Part shown: positions 46,710 to 59,520 of the stretch, in pieces | Numbering within the stretch: the first letter of the stretch is position 1 | How the letters are laid out: each line of letters begins with the position of its first letter | NCBI GenBank assembly: GCA_036417435.1 | Contig: CM070906.1 | Location: forward strand, 43,847,396-43,911,395 | Reading direction: 5' to 3' | From: Inia geoffrensis | Lineage: Eukaryota; Chordata; Mammalia; Artiodactyla; Iniidae | Length of the DNA: 64,000 nucleotides | Position numbers and translations under genes: made by a program | The notes under the pieces: model-generated | The model's input: the letters and a program-made list of their open reading frames with translations, nothing else | Database searches by the model: none | Told to the model about the DNA's origin: nothing

Positions 46710-47135
46710 TCAAAAAAATCGAAATTAAAAAACAAAAATGGCAATCTCACTCTACCTATCACCTTGAAATCCTTATTCCCCACTCATTGCCCACCCTGCA
46801 ATAACACAGGGCAGGAAGGCTAGATCTCCAACTAGAGGCTATAGGATAACATCAAGGATATCAACAATGTCTTGCTGGTATAGAGAGCCAGAACAAGGAC
46901 TGGAGCAGCCAATGCCCTCTTAGAGTCCTCCTCACATTTCCTAGGACTGGTGAATTAGAAGAGAAGGTTGCTGTCTGAGGACAAGAGCTAAGGCTGAGTG
47001 CAGAGATTAGAAAGCACTCTATGACAAAGGAAAAAAGGGAGTGGTAGACATAGGCCTGAAACTCACTAGTATTGTCAATTTAACCCACTCAACAGATACC
47101 AGGCCAGCCACCTGTTGTTTTCTTTCTTTTCAGGA
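46710..47135. other. No gene seen
   Basis: Short unassigned stretch between two L1 pieces. Confidence 0.4.
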
Positions 47136-47139
47136 AATA

Positions 47140-47690
47140 AAGATTGCCATAGAGAGAAAAATTAAGAGACATTTAAGGAACAGGAGAACTATCTTAGAAG
47201 ACAACAAAGAGAAAAACTTAGTGGAGGAAAATGAACTAAAGGGAAGGGAGAGACAGAGACTGAAAACAAGTTTAAAATGATAGAATATACTCAAAGAGAA
47301 AAAGGAACATATTTGCAACAGGCAGCAAGACAATCAGATATTACTAAAATAGAAATATTGGACATGAAACATAAGATTTGTGAAACAAATAATCCTGTGA
47401 AGTAGCAGTATGAATACATTCAAAATTGCATTACTTACCTGGAAGACTAGGTCAATAAACTCTCCCAAAAGGCATGAGAAAAAGACAGAGAAATAGGAGG
47501 GGAAAAAATGAGAAAAAAAGACAAGAATGTTGGAGAACAGAAATAGAGGTGTCAAAAAGTCCAGTGGGTTGGAAAACCAAAAGAGAAAATAAAGACTGCA
47601 GGCAGGGCATAAAATAGTGATAAAAAATTATAACCAAGAATCTTTCCAAAACTAAAAAAAGGCTTTATATTAAGCTTCAGTTTGATAGCA
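47140..47690 (+). mobile_element. Old L1 fragment, ORF1 region
   Basis: 'aggtcaataaactctcccaa', 'agacaagaatgttggagaac' and 'accaagaatctttccaaaac' follow the ORF1 region of old L1 or its HAL1 relative. No coding capacity beyond short frames. Confidence 0.5.
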
Positions 47691-47699
47691 TTCTATAGC

Positions 47700-48230
47700 A
47701 GAGACAAATCTCTGTTTGTACCAAATTATTTCACTGACCTCCTGGGCACACAAGAAGAATACATTTCCCTTCTGTTCCCTTGTATCTAGGTGGAGCTAAA
47801 TGACATTCCGGATCAAAGGAGCCAGGGTACAAATGACCATGTTGAACAACTACCTGCCAAACAGTTAGCTGGACTGTGGTGAGAGTGAAAAACACACCTT
47901 TACTGATTTTTAAATGCCTAGATTTTGGCGTTTTCTTATAGCTGTTAGCCTAGTCTGACTCAGAGTCATAGTGTACTGGGATACAGAATCAAAAATCACA
48001 CCTAGACACATATCTACAAAGAAAATGCCAAAATCAGATAATGAGCAAAGGAATTTTGAAAAAGTCATAGTAACATATCTCTTCAATAGCACCATAATAT
48101 GCAAATATTGCAGGAAAATAAAATTGAACGATTATTGTAATATTTATCTGAGTTAATAAATACATATATTGGTAAAATAAGGTTTCAACATAAAAAAATC
48201 TTAGAAATTTTTATCATACATGTATCCTTT
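47700..48230. other. No gene seen
   Basis: 47740-47890 ('gtggagctaaatgacattcc') may be an old LTR-type repeat; the rest is unassigned. Confidence 0.35.
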
Positions 48231-48245
48231 TGAAAGATTTTTTTT

Positions 48246-48459
48246 CTTTTTTTTTTTTTTTTTCTGCGATACACGGGCCTCTCACTGTTGTGGCCTCTCC
48301 CGTTGCGGAGCACAGGCTCCAGACGTGCAGGCCCAGCGGCCATGGCTCACGGGCCCAGCCGCTCCGCAGCAATGTGGGATCTTCCCGGACTGGGGCACGA
48401 ACCCACATCACCTGCATCGGCAGGTGGACTCTCAACCACTGCACCACCAGGGAAGCCCC
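48246..48459 (-). mobile_element. CHR-type SINE, short form, minus strand
   Basis: The plus strand shows a T run, then 'ctgcgatacacgggcctctc', and finishes 'accaccagggaagcccc'. The target duplication gaaagatttttttt is at 48232-48245 and 48460-48473. Relative to the other short copies a few bases are missing around the 'gcagcaatgtgggatc' part. Confidence 0.95.
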
Positions 48460-48879
48460 GAAAGATTTTTTTTTAAAATATAATCCCAGAAGAATAAAAA
48501 CAAATAGAAAAAAAAAGTTATTGCAAATAAAAATAAAGAATTTACATTGTAACTAAAAAAGGGATGACAGTACAATCCTAAAACTCCTTACAATATCAAC
48601 ATGGGCAAAGGAATTCCTTTGGGTGAAATAACAGCTATTGGTAGAGAAAAACATATAATTACGGGTCTCAAAAATAACAGGAAACTTTCTAGCTGGGATA
48701 AATATTTGTTATAGTTAATGGTAGAAAAATTTAAAAACCAGAAGCATGATAAATAAAAGTCATCAAAAATTACAGAAACAAGTCATAGCAAAACTGAAAT
48801 TATAGTAAATAAGCTAAACAAACAATAGAAGATGAAGATTCTCAGTTTGAGTTTTTACAAAACATAAACAAATCAACTC

Positions 48880-49361
48880 TGAAACACACGGAGGAAACTT
48901 AAATGAGCATTCCTACGTGAAAGAAGTCAATCTGAAAAGGCTACATACTGCATAATTATGACAAATATATGACATTCTGGAAAAGGCAAAACTACACTAT
49001 AGAGGGTAAAAAAGATCAGTTATATTTCCAGGGGTTAGACTGGGGAGAGGGATAAATAGGCAGAACACAGGATTTTTAGGGTAGTGAAAATACTCTGGAT
49101 GATACTATAATGGTGGATACACGTCATTACACATTTGTCCAAACCCATAGACTGTACAACACCAAAAGTGAACTCTAAGGTAAATTAAGGACTTTGGTTG
49201 ATTATGATGTGTCAATGTAGATTCATTCTTGGTAAAAAAAACAGTACCCTTCTGTTGAGTGATGTTGATTTTGGGGGAGGCTACACATGTGTAGGGGTAG
49301 GGGATACACAGGAAATCTCTATGCCTTCCTCTCAAGTTTGCTGTGAACCTAAAACTGCCCT

Positions 49362-49365
<4 letters not shown>
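48880..49365 (+). mobile_element. Old L1 3' UTR fragment
   Basis: 'cacatttgtccaaacccata', 'gattatgatgtgtcaatgta', 'gttgattttgggggaggcta' and 'agtttgctgtgaacctaaaa' are the 3' end of an old L1 (L1M group). A CA microsatellite follows at 49364-49398. Confidence 0.75.

Positions 49366-49398
<33 letters not shown>
49364..49398 (+). repeat. CA microsatellite
   Basis: (AC)n of about 35 bases without interruption, grown from the tail of the old L1. Confidence 0.95.
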
Positions 49399-49400
<2 letters not shown>

Positions 49401-49584
49401 GTTCTCCAGAAGTGACACATTTTTTAAAAGGGCAAGGGCATAGAATTATTGGGGGAAAAACAAGGTTTAAAAGAATATACATATACATTTTGAACCAAAA
49501 GAATATGAACCAAAAGAAAGCTAGAAATTAATTTTAATATAAGCCAAAATATAATTTCAGATAAAAGCAAAATCATTTATTCTT

Positions 49585-50690
49585 TCTACTAATATTTATT
49601 CAATGTCAAGCACTATTCTAAACAGTGGGGCTAGAGCAAGGGACAAATCAAAATTTTTCTTGCCCTCATGCAGTTTACATTCTAAAAGGATACAAATTAA
49701 GGAAAATCACACACTATAAAAGAAAGCAGATAAAATACTCATTACCACATGATATCGCAAGAAAAGTAAACTGAGATACTAGGAATTTTTAAGCAAGGTG
49801 ACATTTGAGCAGGACCCAGAGGAAGAGAGGTAAACAAACATGAAGCTATCCAAGGGAGTAGGATTCCAGAGAAGAGATGGTAATTACAAAGACCCTGGGA
49901 TGGAAGAGTGACACATATTCAGCAACATCAAAGAGTGACACATATTCAGCAACATCAGTGTGGCTGGAATGCAACTGGCAAGTACAGATGGATAAGTGAG
50001 ATTAGAACAACCATATAGGACTTTTTTGTGTCATTACAAGAATTGGGGTTTTAACTGTGAATGAGATGAAAAGACATGAATCTTTTAAGCCAGATGAAAA
50101 AACAGTGTCAAAGCAGATGGGTGTGTTAAGAGGCTACTGCAGTAATCCAAGCTAGAGATCATGGTGGCTTGGACCAGAGGGATAATGGGTGAGGTATAAA
50201 GAAGGCATCCAGATTCTGGATATACATGACAATAAAGCCCAGAAGACTGACTGATGGGTAGGTGATAAGATGAGAGAATGCTACTATTCAAGGAAAGCTC
50301 CAAGATTTTTTTAGTGCATTTAGTGAAATGAGGGAAGACTAGGCAGGAGGAGGGCTTGTTTCGAGAGAAAGGGTAGCGATCAAAAGTGCACTTTTGGATA
50401 CTTAAATTTTAAAATACTTATTGAATATCCAAGAGGACACATTAAGGAAGGCAGTTAGATATAAAGAAGTCCTGTCTGAAGATTTAAATTTGGAAGTCAT
50501 CAGGACATAGATGGTGATCTCATCCAGACTGATGGTTTTAAAAACCAAAAGAGTGAGAAGAGAAGATGTTCAAATACTCAGCCTTCTGACACACCAATAT
50601 TTACAATTCAGAGAGATGCTAAGGAGGCATTCAAGGAAACAGAAGTACAGGCTAGTGGCCAATAATAATTACATAAAGCAATATTCCATC
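49585..50690 (-). repeat. L2 (LINE-2) 3' region, minus strand
   Basis: Starts 'tattcaatgtcaagcactat' and 'tgccctcatgcagtttacat' (antisense L2 end). Continues with 'ctactgcagtaatccaagct', 'atcatggtggcttggaccag' and 'aagtcatcaggacatagatg'. Best preserved of the three minus-strand L2 copies. Contains a perfect 27-bp tandem duplication at 49904-49957. Confidence 0.8.
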
Positions 50691-50699
50691 TCACTATTA

Positions 50700-52160
50700 A
50701 GAGCAACGTAAATTAAAGATAACATTGTGGTATAATTTTACATCCCTAAATAGGTAGAAATAGCACATAAAATAGCATCTTAATTTTGTATCAATGAAAC
50801 CTTGTCAATCGGAGTACAGATGTGTGCAGACATGTTGCAGTACACATAATCTATTAGTACTTAGTAAAATAGAGCATGCATATAACCTACTACACAGCAA
50901 TCTGGTCTTTGGGTTATGTACCAGAGAAACACACAGATGCCCAAGGAGGAAGGAAATAATGTGAAGGTATTAATAAATAATATGTTCTATATGCATAAAA
51001 TAGAAAGCAATGAAATAATCAAAGGGAATGAACTAGATTACATATAGTAACTAATATTTTAGGAATATCTTTGAGAGAATGAAGTTTAATCATTATGAAG
51101 ATTAAACATTTACAAGGAACAGTTTTATCCATATTTCACAGATAGACATATATACATATATGGAATAGAAAACTAAAAGAGCATACATTAAATAAATGAA
51201 GGATAAGATATACAGAAGAAAGACAAGAGGAATAGGCGTGGTGACAAAATATGAAAGGAAATTATGGTAAAACTGTATAGAGTATTCTTGCCTTGACCAA
51301 TTATGATTCTGTGCCTTGAAATAATCATCTGAAATCTCTTGATCAATTCACTGAATAGAAAAATAAATAAATAAAATTTCAGTATTCAGGCAACATTTAC
51401 TGTGTCTAAAATATAAAGTTTCCTATTAAAAAAAACTTTAATGGAAAATCAAATTACATCTAGGAGTCACAGTCATTTAAGAAGTAAATGATAATAAACA
51501 GGAAATATATGATGTCTTGAAGTATGACACGAATCAAACTCTTCCTGATCTTTGCTATGCCAAGAACTGTAAATAATCATGACACTCAAAGATCAGAATC
51601 ACTGAAGTGCTTTTCTTTGTGATGCAAATTTCAAATTTCCAGATACCTGAAAGATAACTCTCCACATAACAAAATTTTCTGTTTTAATGATAACAAGCAT
51701 TGGAATACGACTAATACATACTATATTACTCTCTGCTTTCTTAAATAGAGGGCAATGTATGGAATTTAGAACCCATTACTAATTTGCCTCTATTAGTCAG
51801 TAAGATAATAATAGGTCCATTTACCACTGCTCATTACAACTCTTCCTCCATCCCACAGATGTGATGATCACTTTTCAATCACCAATGCCATGGTCACTCT
51901 GCTACCATTTATACTATTGGCCAGACACTTACCTTCTTTCTACTATTCTTTCTTCCACTTTCTTTCTACTTTTCTTCTAAATTTCTTCCCCTTTTGAACC
52001 CTAGATCCTATAACACATTTTCATTCTCTAAATTTTCTCTTACAGTCCCATACTTTTGTTTCAAGTGAGTCTGATTTCACAGCCAGCAATAGTCAATTTG
52101 GTCAGGAAACCAATCAGGTTTTTCTGGGAGTGGTTATCAGGTTTTGGTCTTCCCAAAAAG
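50700..52160. other. No gene seen
   Basis: Unassigned AT-rich DNA. 51835-52080 is C/T-rich and could be another L2 remnant. Confidence 0.4.
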
Positions 52161-52164
52161 GGAA

Positions 52165-52420
52165 GCAACCATTCAGAGCACCAGAATTGGAATTAGAAAA
52201 GAAATGGTCATTTCAGTTCTGTAACTTAATAGCTGGATAAAATTAATCAAAGTGATTAACTTCTTTAATGTTCCATTTTTCTTCATGTTTAAAAAAGGGA
52301 TTAATAATAACACATATCCCATAAGGCTATTTTTAAGACTGAGTCAAATACATGTAAGACAGTTATCTCAGTGCCTAGTTCATAAAATATCTAATATTCC
52401 CAATAATTTTAATACTTAAC
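52165..52420 (+). repeat. MIR SINE remnant
   Basis: Sense MIR: 'gggattaataataacacata', 'tcccataaggctatttttaa' and 'gttatctcagtgcctagttc'. Confidence 0.7.
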
Positions 52421-52744
52421 TTCAAACATAAACTACCAACTATGCTATTTTTTTCTGGATTCTATAATGCTTTAAGTTTCTAAAACAGCCACAAAACTTC
52501 CAACCAATAAACTGAGATGTTCTAGGTAAATGAAATGTTGGTTTTTAGCCCTAAATTTTGAAATCCTTTATATCTTTTAATTAGAAAATGTAGAATTACC
52601 TTAAACTATCTTTCAAGTCTTCTAAAATATATCCACCAACATGAATATGATATTGCAAAAATGAATAAGCAAAATAAAATGCTATACTACCCAGATTTCA
52701 TTAGAGTGACCACTACATAGTTTCAAAAGACTATATAGTTTTTA

Positions 52745-52987
52745 TTCTTTTTTTTTTTTTTTTTTTTAATAAATTTATTTATTTATATTTGGCTGTGTTG
52801 GGTCTTTGTTGCTGTGTGCAGGCCCTCTCTACTTGTGGCTCGTGGGCTCTAGAGCGCAGGCTCAGCAGTTGTAGCGCACGGGCTCAGCTGCTCCGCAGCA
52901 TGTGGGATCCTCCCGGACCAGGGATCAAACCCATGCCCCCTGCACTGGCAAGCGGACTCCCAACCACTGCGCCACCAGGGAAGTCCC
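52745..52987 (-). mobile_element. CHR-type SINE, long older form, minus strand
   Basis: After a T run the plus strand reads 'aataaatttatttatttata', then 'ttggctgtgttgggtctttg', the antisense of the long-form 3' end seen at 3490-3540. It ends 'gcgccaccagggaagtccc'. The target duplication tagttttta is at 52736-52744 and 52988-52996. Confidence 0.93.
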
Positions 52988-52999
52988 TAGTTTTTAAAT

Positions 53000-55015
53000 A
53001 GTATAGTTTAGGAAGCTAAAAAGATTTCAGTGAAATGCATGTATGCCTTCCAGTTTATACATCCAGAACTATTTTTAATCTTAGAATGATACCTTCTATA
53101 TAACACTTGAGAAAAAAATGAAATTATAAAACATAGATCTAATCTCAACAAATCAAAGACTGGGTCTGAGAAGGAATTTGTGGTGATTTACAAAGTTGGG
53201 AACTGGGCAATCTCCAACTTAAACTGTGGCTCAATTAAAGTTTTTTCCCCTCTATATAATATTTAGGATTAAACACAGGAGAAATCATGGTATGATTTTT
53301 ACCAGACTTGAGGCCATTATACTGTTTGGGAGAGGAAATTAAAATTAATTAAAATATTCGTGAAAACTTCCAGACCTCTGAAATTCAAAATATCCTTTTC
53401 CAACATTTAACTTCATAAGCAGACAGTGCTTGTCCAAAAGTTCTTGTCTGTGTGCCAAGAGAACAAAGGTCATAGATGTAACAGCAGAGAGAATACTGAA
53501 ACAAGATAAAGATGGATAGTACAGTGTGCTGAACACAGAGTCTCATAAACTGGGATATTCTTGCTTTCAATTTTGAGGAAACGTACCCTAATTAAATTCC
53601 AACACATTACTGATAATTTAAGTGGAAGAAACAAATTTTATAGGGCCTGTCTTAGCTCTGGTTTCCCCCAAAAAAGCAGGTCTACCACAAAGGTTTATGT
53701 GTGAGCAATTTATTTGGGAATGTGATCATAAGTAACAAGAGTGAGGGAAAGGGGGAATGAAACAGGGAAGAAAAGAAAGAGAGACAATACAAGTATATAG
53801 CTGTTCACTACTATGGAAAACAACTCCACCCTTCAGTGGTCATCTGAGAAGATTAATAAGTGTGCCTAGGAGCCACCTGTCCAGTGGAGGGGGGGGGGGG
53901 GAAGGATGCATTTATCTATCTACTTCTACCCCTCCTACTTCTAGGTTGTGCACACATGAGTATAAAGGAGTTCCCATAGGTCTCCAATGATGTGGTATCA
54001 GAGAAGATCTGCACCAGGAAGTTAGAGACATTCAGTTCAGGTCAGAGGCTCTGAGATATCCTGGCAAGGTGCTATTAGGTTCACCTGCATGAAGACGTTG
54101 AAAGCCTACAAACTGATTGCTACAGCAGTGGTTGGAATAGAAAGTATGGCCAGAGGATTTAAAATGATGCATGAAAGGCATCCATATTAATCATCTTCCA
54201 TAGAGGAAATACATGACTTTCCCATAAGAGAATTACTTTTACAATCTGTCAAGTCAGAAACAGTGTTAAGTTTGGAGAGTTCTATAACTGAGGAGGTTGT
54301 CTGGGGGTTGGGGGTGCATGTTAAGACATAACCCTTAGCTCTTGGAATTTTAGCATTACCATTTTGGGAGAACATCAGTAAAATGGATTTAGTTCCCTAG
54401 TCTTTAACTCAACAAAAGAAAACTTTAAGCGACTTTATTAAACCAACCTTCAGCCTGAGTTGGTCCCACTTGTTAATTTATTAAATGACATTGCATTTTC
54501 ATTGAAACTCTCTTTTGTGCTCTTAATTTAAATCAACATGCTTGATATTGAATAGTCTATGTCAATTTCATTTCTGAGTCACCCGGCAGCTTGAGCAAAG
54601 TAATAACCAGCCCTTACCAAGAGGAAAAGTTAAATAAATAAAAAGAAAAACAAAACCAAATAGTAATCCCAAATTCCTGTTTCATAATTAATATAAAAAA
54701 ATGTTAATCTGCTCTCAAGTGTAAATAACACCAACAGCATATGAAATCAGTTCAGCTCTCCAAGAAAAATAATAGTGATCCTATTATGTTTCATGATATC
54801 TTCTAAAAATCTAAAGGAATTCTAACTAAACATTTCTCCTCTCTCTCTCCCTCTCAGTAAAAAGACAAAGATTGTTTCAATGGAAAGAATGCATATATTC
54901 ATATTAACTTTAAAAGCAAACTGAATTCAGTAAAATAACAGTTACTATCATTATTACTGGTAAGTGATAGCATTTACTGGCATACTTCTCATGAGAATTC
55001 AGCAAATATTACATA
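53000..55015. other. No gene seen; old repeat and a poly-G run
   Basis: 53655-54010 is related to 20925-21265 (unnamed old repeat). It contains an uninterrupted 13-G run at 53889-53901. The rest is unassigned. Confidence 0.4.
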
Positions 55016-55019
55016 TTTC

Positions 55020-55545
55020 CAATCCAAAAATATGGCCACAAATCCTTTAACTCTTCTCTCACGTACAGAGAAGGTTTATTTTCCCTCCCCTGGAATGTGT
55101 GCTGGCCTGTGTCTACTTTAACCAATAGAGAACAGTGGAAGTAGCATATACCAGATCCAGGCCTACCATTTAAATGGACTGTCAGTTTCTGCCTTGAGTG
55201 TGAGAGCCCTGAGCCTCCACATGACAATGAGCCACCACGTGAGATGTTCAACTGCCTTGCTGGAAAGACTACAGGGAAAAGTCCTGAAACTATATGAAGA
55301 AAGAGAGGGGTTTAGTTGTCCCCACCAAGATGCCAGGCATGAATGAAGCCATCTTGTATACTACAGATGAAACTAGTCTCCAGTTAAGTATCACTAGGTA
55401 GCCCTCATCAATCTAGATGGTGCAAAAGAATGCCCAGCAGAGACTGCTTGAATTCTTGACCCACAAAGTCATGAGAGATAATAAAAATGGTCAGCCAGTA
55501 ACTGTTGGGATAGTTTGTCATTCAGCAATAGACGGTCAGAACAAC
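55020..55545 (+). mobile_element. MLT1-type (MaLR) LTR remnant
   Basis: Landmarks in MLT1 order: 'gccctgagcctccacatgac', 'aatgaagccatcttgtatac', 'gaattcttgacccacaaagt', 'catgagagataataaaaatg' and 'gtttgtcattcagcaataga'. Edges approximate; no internal sequence. Confidence 0.75.
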
Positions 55546-55549
55546 CATA

Positions 55550-57585
55550 CAGCCCTTTTCTTCCCATATCTGACTGAACTACAGACCAGCTACTTCAGCA
55601 TAACATGGCAGAGGGAGTTGTTCCCATTGTTACTGCTGCTATTTTTAATGTGTATGATTTGCCTCCATTCTTCAGATATTCTTATTCAATGGGTCTAGAA
55701 CAGAGTCTAGAAATACAAGCACATCTTCATCTAACACGAAAAGGCTTTCCTTGAAGAAATCCCTCTAAAACAAATATGACAGTTATCTATTCTCTGCTTG
55801 AACATTCACTTGATAGGGATACAGCTACCTCACAAAGTAAACCCAGTCTTAATTATGGAAATGTTTTTGCTAAGGGCAGAAGAAAGTGATTCATAAGTTA
55901 AATGTCTCTGGAAAACTCCATGGCAGGAATTCACGAGCCACTTAGGCTCTTCTATTAATCGATTCAACTGTGTCACATGCTTCTTTTGGTGCAGCTTTGA
56001 ACTGAGACTTTTGATTAAAAATCATAAAAGAAAGAATCCATTTGGCTCAGTTCATCTATCTTTGGGCAGAACACTTTAGGCCAAACCTTGTCATAGCCAA
56101 CTGACCAGCCTAGAATCTGTTGCCCCTAAGGACCCACCCTGGTCCAATCAGCTGTGGCCATGGACTTAGGTCATGTGCTCCAGAACATGGCTATTTATGG
56201 TGGTAGAGTATAGGGTGAGACAATCTCCAAGAAGGAAATATAAAGAAAACAGCACTGTGAAGTACAGCTAATATATTTTCTTTTCACATCCAAGTTTTTC
56301 GTATTTGGAAAGTTCTATTAATCACCCATACTTCATCATCTACTCATCTCTGGTTGTAATCATCAGGGTCCAGTCAGAAGATAAAAACTACACAAGGTAT
56401 TTTAATAGAATTTAATTAAAAGAATGGTTACCCAGGCATTAGAAAACTGAAAAGGCAAAAGGGAACACTACGGTCTTTGCTTGTACTGATGCCTCAGGAG
56501 CTTGAAAGAGAGAACTTATGAGACTAGGACACACACCTCTGACAAGGAGGTGCTCTGAGTATTGCTAAACTAGTGCAGCAACAGAACTAAAACAAGCAGT
56601 GATAAATAAATCTCAATAGAACTATTACTTCATTTGTTCAGGCCACTATATTCCTATCACAGACATGGTGACAACCATGCCACACTGTAAATTCCTGTTC
56701 ACTGAACAACAGGATCTGATTTTTTCATATGAATTCCTACTGACTAGGTTTTATCCAACATTGCTTAGATAGTTGACTCTTTAAGCTCAGGTATTAGATT
56801 ACAGTTTATCCGCAAAAATGTTCATGCTTAGCCTTGATCATTTTACTGAGGTCTTTTTTTTCCTTTTTTTTCATCTCTATCATCCAAAATACTTACTGCC
56901 CCCCCAGCTTAATTTAGAGCAGCATCTCAAGTCACCCTTTACAGAAAACCACTTTTCCATATCTAATCTCAAAAACTCTTTACCCTAATAACCTAAGAGA
57001 AACTCAAATTCTATCCAGTCAAATGATTCTAAGTAACACTCCCATCTTGGGTAATTAACAAAATTTGTCACTGACAATAATTTCCTACTAGATAAAGTAT
57101 TAAAGTGGAGTTATTTTTGTTATTGAAGTGACTATGTATTCTTGATTGGTTCTTTGGTTTTAACTGTTCAAAAATTGAGTGCCTATCTGTACTAGACACG
57201 TGATTTGAGTCTCAGTTTATTAATCTGTAAAAAAAAAAAAAGCACTTCTCACAATTTAGTTATAGAAATATGGCTGAAATATAAATTTCTAGCAGATATA
57301 GAATTTCCTATTTTGGTTACTTAATACTATGACCATATATTAAGTAATAGCTGTTGAAGAAACAAAAATGGCTATGATGTGATTCTTGTCCCCAAAGAAT
57401 GCAGTCTCATGTAAAATGAAATACTATATTAAGACTGTCCCCTTCTCTGAGTTATGCTCTCACAAACTCCTCAGAGGTCCTCAATTTTGACATTTTAATT
57501 AATACTACCTGTAAAACAGCACTAATCACCCTCCATCACTGGAACCATAACAATTTACTTTCCCAGTCATTTTTGGGGTGAGACT
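55550..57585. other. No gene seen
   Basis: Unassigned. 56365-56600 ('ccagtcagaagataaaaact') may be an old repeat. Confidence 0.4.
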
Positions 57586-57640
57586 GACCAAAACTGCTGT
57601 CTGATCCACATATCTGTGAAATCGTTGGTGTGACCCTCGG

Positions 57641-57665
57641 AGATGTCTGTCCAAGACAGACATCT
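57641..57665. repeat. Perfect 11-bp hairpin
   Basis: agatgtctgtc (57641-57651), loop caa, gacagacatct (57655-57665). The flanking 'tctgtccaag' also occurs twice in direct orientation (57646-57655 and 57663-57672). It lies at the degraded 5' end of the EEF2 retrocopy. Confidence 0.95.
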
Positions 57666-59514
57666 GTCCAAGATTGCAAAATGATCACCACAATACACAC
57701 CCCCAACCACAGGTCCAGGAAGGAGACCGGGTACCTGAAGCCAATTCAGAAAACAACACTTTTAATGGGTTGTTATGTGAAGCCCAAGGAGGATGTGACT
57801 CACTGAAACATCATCCTGGGCCTGGTGGGCATTCACTGCTTTCTCACAAAGACGGGAACCATCACCACCTTGGAGCACGTCCACAACATGAAGGTGATGA
57901 AATTCCGCATGAGCTGGGTCGGGTTGTCAGGACTGTCGTAGAGGCCAACAACCTGGCCTACCTGCCCAACCAAGCTGGTGGAGATGGGGCTGATGCACCG
58001 GCCAAGTCACACCCCACAGCACCCTGCATCCTCGAGGAGTGGGGACCATGTCCACACTCCATCAAGAAATCCAACAGTGGTCTTGCGAGGTGAGACCATC
58101 AGGAAGGAGGCGAACATGCTCTACCTGTCCAAGTTCCCTAACAAGCACAATCGGCTGTACCTGAGGGCGCAGCCCTTCCCAGATGGCCGGGTGGTGGATA
58201 CCGGCAAGGGTGAGGTGTCTACCCACCAGAAGCTTGAGTAGTGGGCCCGCTCCCTGGCCAAGAGAAGTATGAGGGGGACACGGCCGAGGCCTGCAAGATG
58301 TGGTGCTTTGGGCCCGCCAGCACCGACCCCATCATCCCAAGTCACCAAGGGCGTGCAGTACCTTAACAAAATCAAGGACAGTGAGGTGGCTGGCTTCCAG
58401 TGCACCACCAAAGAGGGGGCACCGCGCAAGGGGACTGCAGGTGGCGTTCGCTTCGACATTCAGATGTGACACTGTGCGCAGACACCATGCAGAACGTCCC
58501 CACTACTGGCACTGCCTACACGCCACTGATGACCGCCCGCCCTGCTCCCAGAGCCCGGCTCCTAGATCCAGGGCCCGCAACAGGAGGTTGGCGGCATCTA
58601 CAGAGCCCTGAACAGGAAGCAGGCCACGTCTTAGAGGACTTCCAAGTGGCCTTACGTTCGTCATGAAGACCCATCACGAGTCTTTGGCTTCGCCGCCAAC
58701 CCGAGAACCATGCGGGGAGCTAGGCCTTCCCCCGCCGCGTGCATGTCTGACCCCTGGCGGACCCTGCCTGAAGACCCCTTCTACAGCCTCAGCCGCATCT
58801 TGGCAGCAATGCACAAGCGCAAAGGTCTGAAGGCCAGCATCCCAGCCCAGGACAACTTCCAGAACGGAAAGCAGGCGGCCTTCCGCAGCACCGGCATCCA
58901 GCCAGTGACTGACCACAGCTTCGAGCCCCCGTGTTCCCCTCCCGACACCTCGTGTGACTGTGCAGACGCTGTGATGCTCCACCTGACAGGTTTCTCTAGC
59001 CCACTCCGTGCCATCGTTTAGCGTGAGCACTTGATGCCGTTTCTTTTGATATTTATTTCAAAACTACAGATACAACAGAAATGCCCTTGCAGCACAGACT
59101 TATTTGTCCTGGGGGGAAGAGGAAGTGGGGATGAGACACCCAACACTTTTTTTCCATATCTTCAGAGGGAAACTCAGATGTCCCCTCAAATTTTAGAATA
59201 ACCACATTACAAGGTTTTAAAAAAAGTGTCCCATAGAAATGATGTTCATTTATAACAGGATATAACCTATAGGACACAATGTATTTTTCCTCATTCTTGT
59301 TTGATTTAATGTATTCTTTGCCATGATTATAAATATATCTTTTATCTTTAAGATTTTAAGCTTTCTTTTGCTCTCTTCAACAATTTTAGAAACTAATAAG
59401 GTGTCATCTTCCTAAAAGCTATTTTGGTATCTACTCTTATTTTTAAAAATTTTCCCACTTTGTGGTTTTTAATGATTCAGGTAACTCTTGTGAGCTCATC
59501 CTCTAAAACCGTTA

Positions 59515-59520
59515 AATAAA
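59515..59520 (+). terminator. Polyadenylation signal of the EEF2 retrocopy
   Basis: aataaa lies 23 bases before the A run at 59544-59558, the normal spacing for a copied mRNA end. Confidence 0.8.

Noticed and set aside
47041..47280. Possible exon after 'ttctttcttttcag' at 47134
   Set aside because: The following sequence fits an old L1 ORF1 region, has no clear donor, and the lysine/glutamate-rich frame is expected from such DNA.
57674..58093. 139-codon open frame as a new gene
   Set aside because: It is an out-of-frame reading of the EEF2 retrocopy; the true matches are scattered over several frames.
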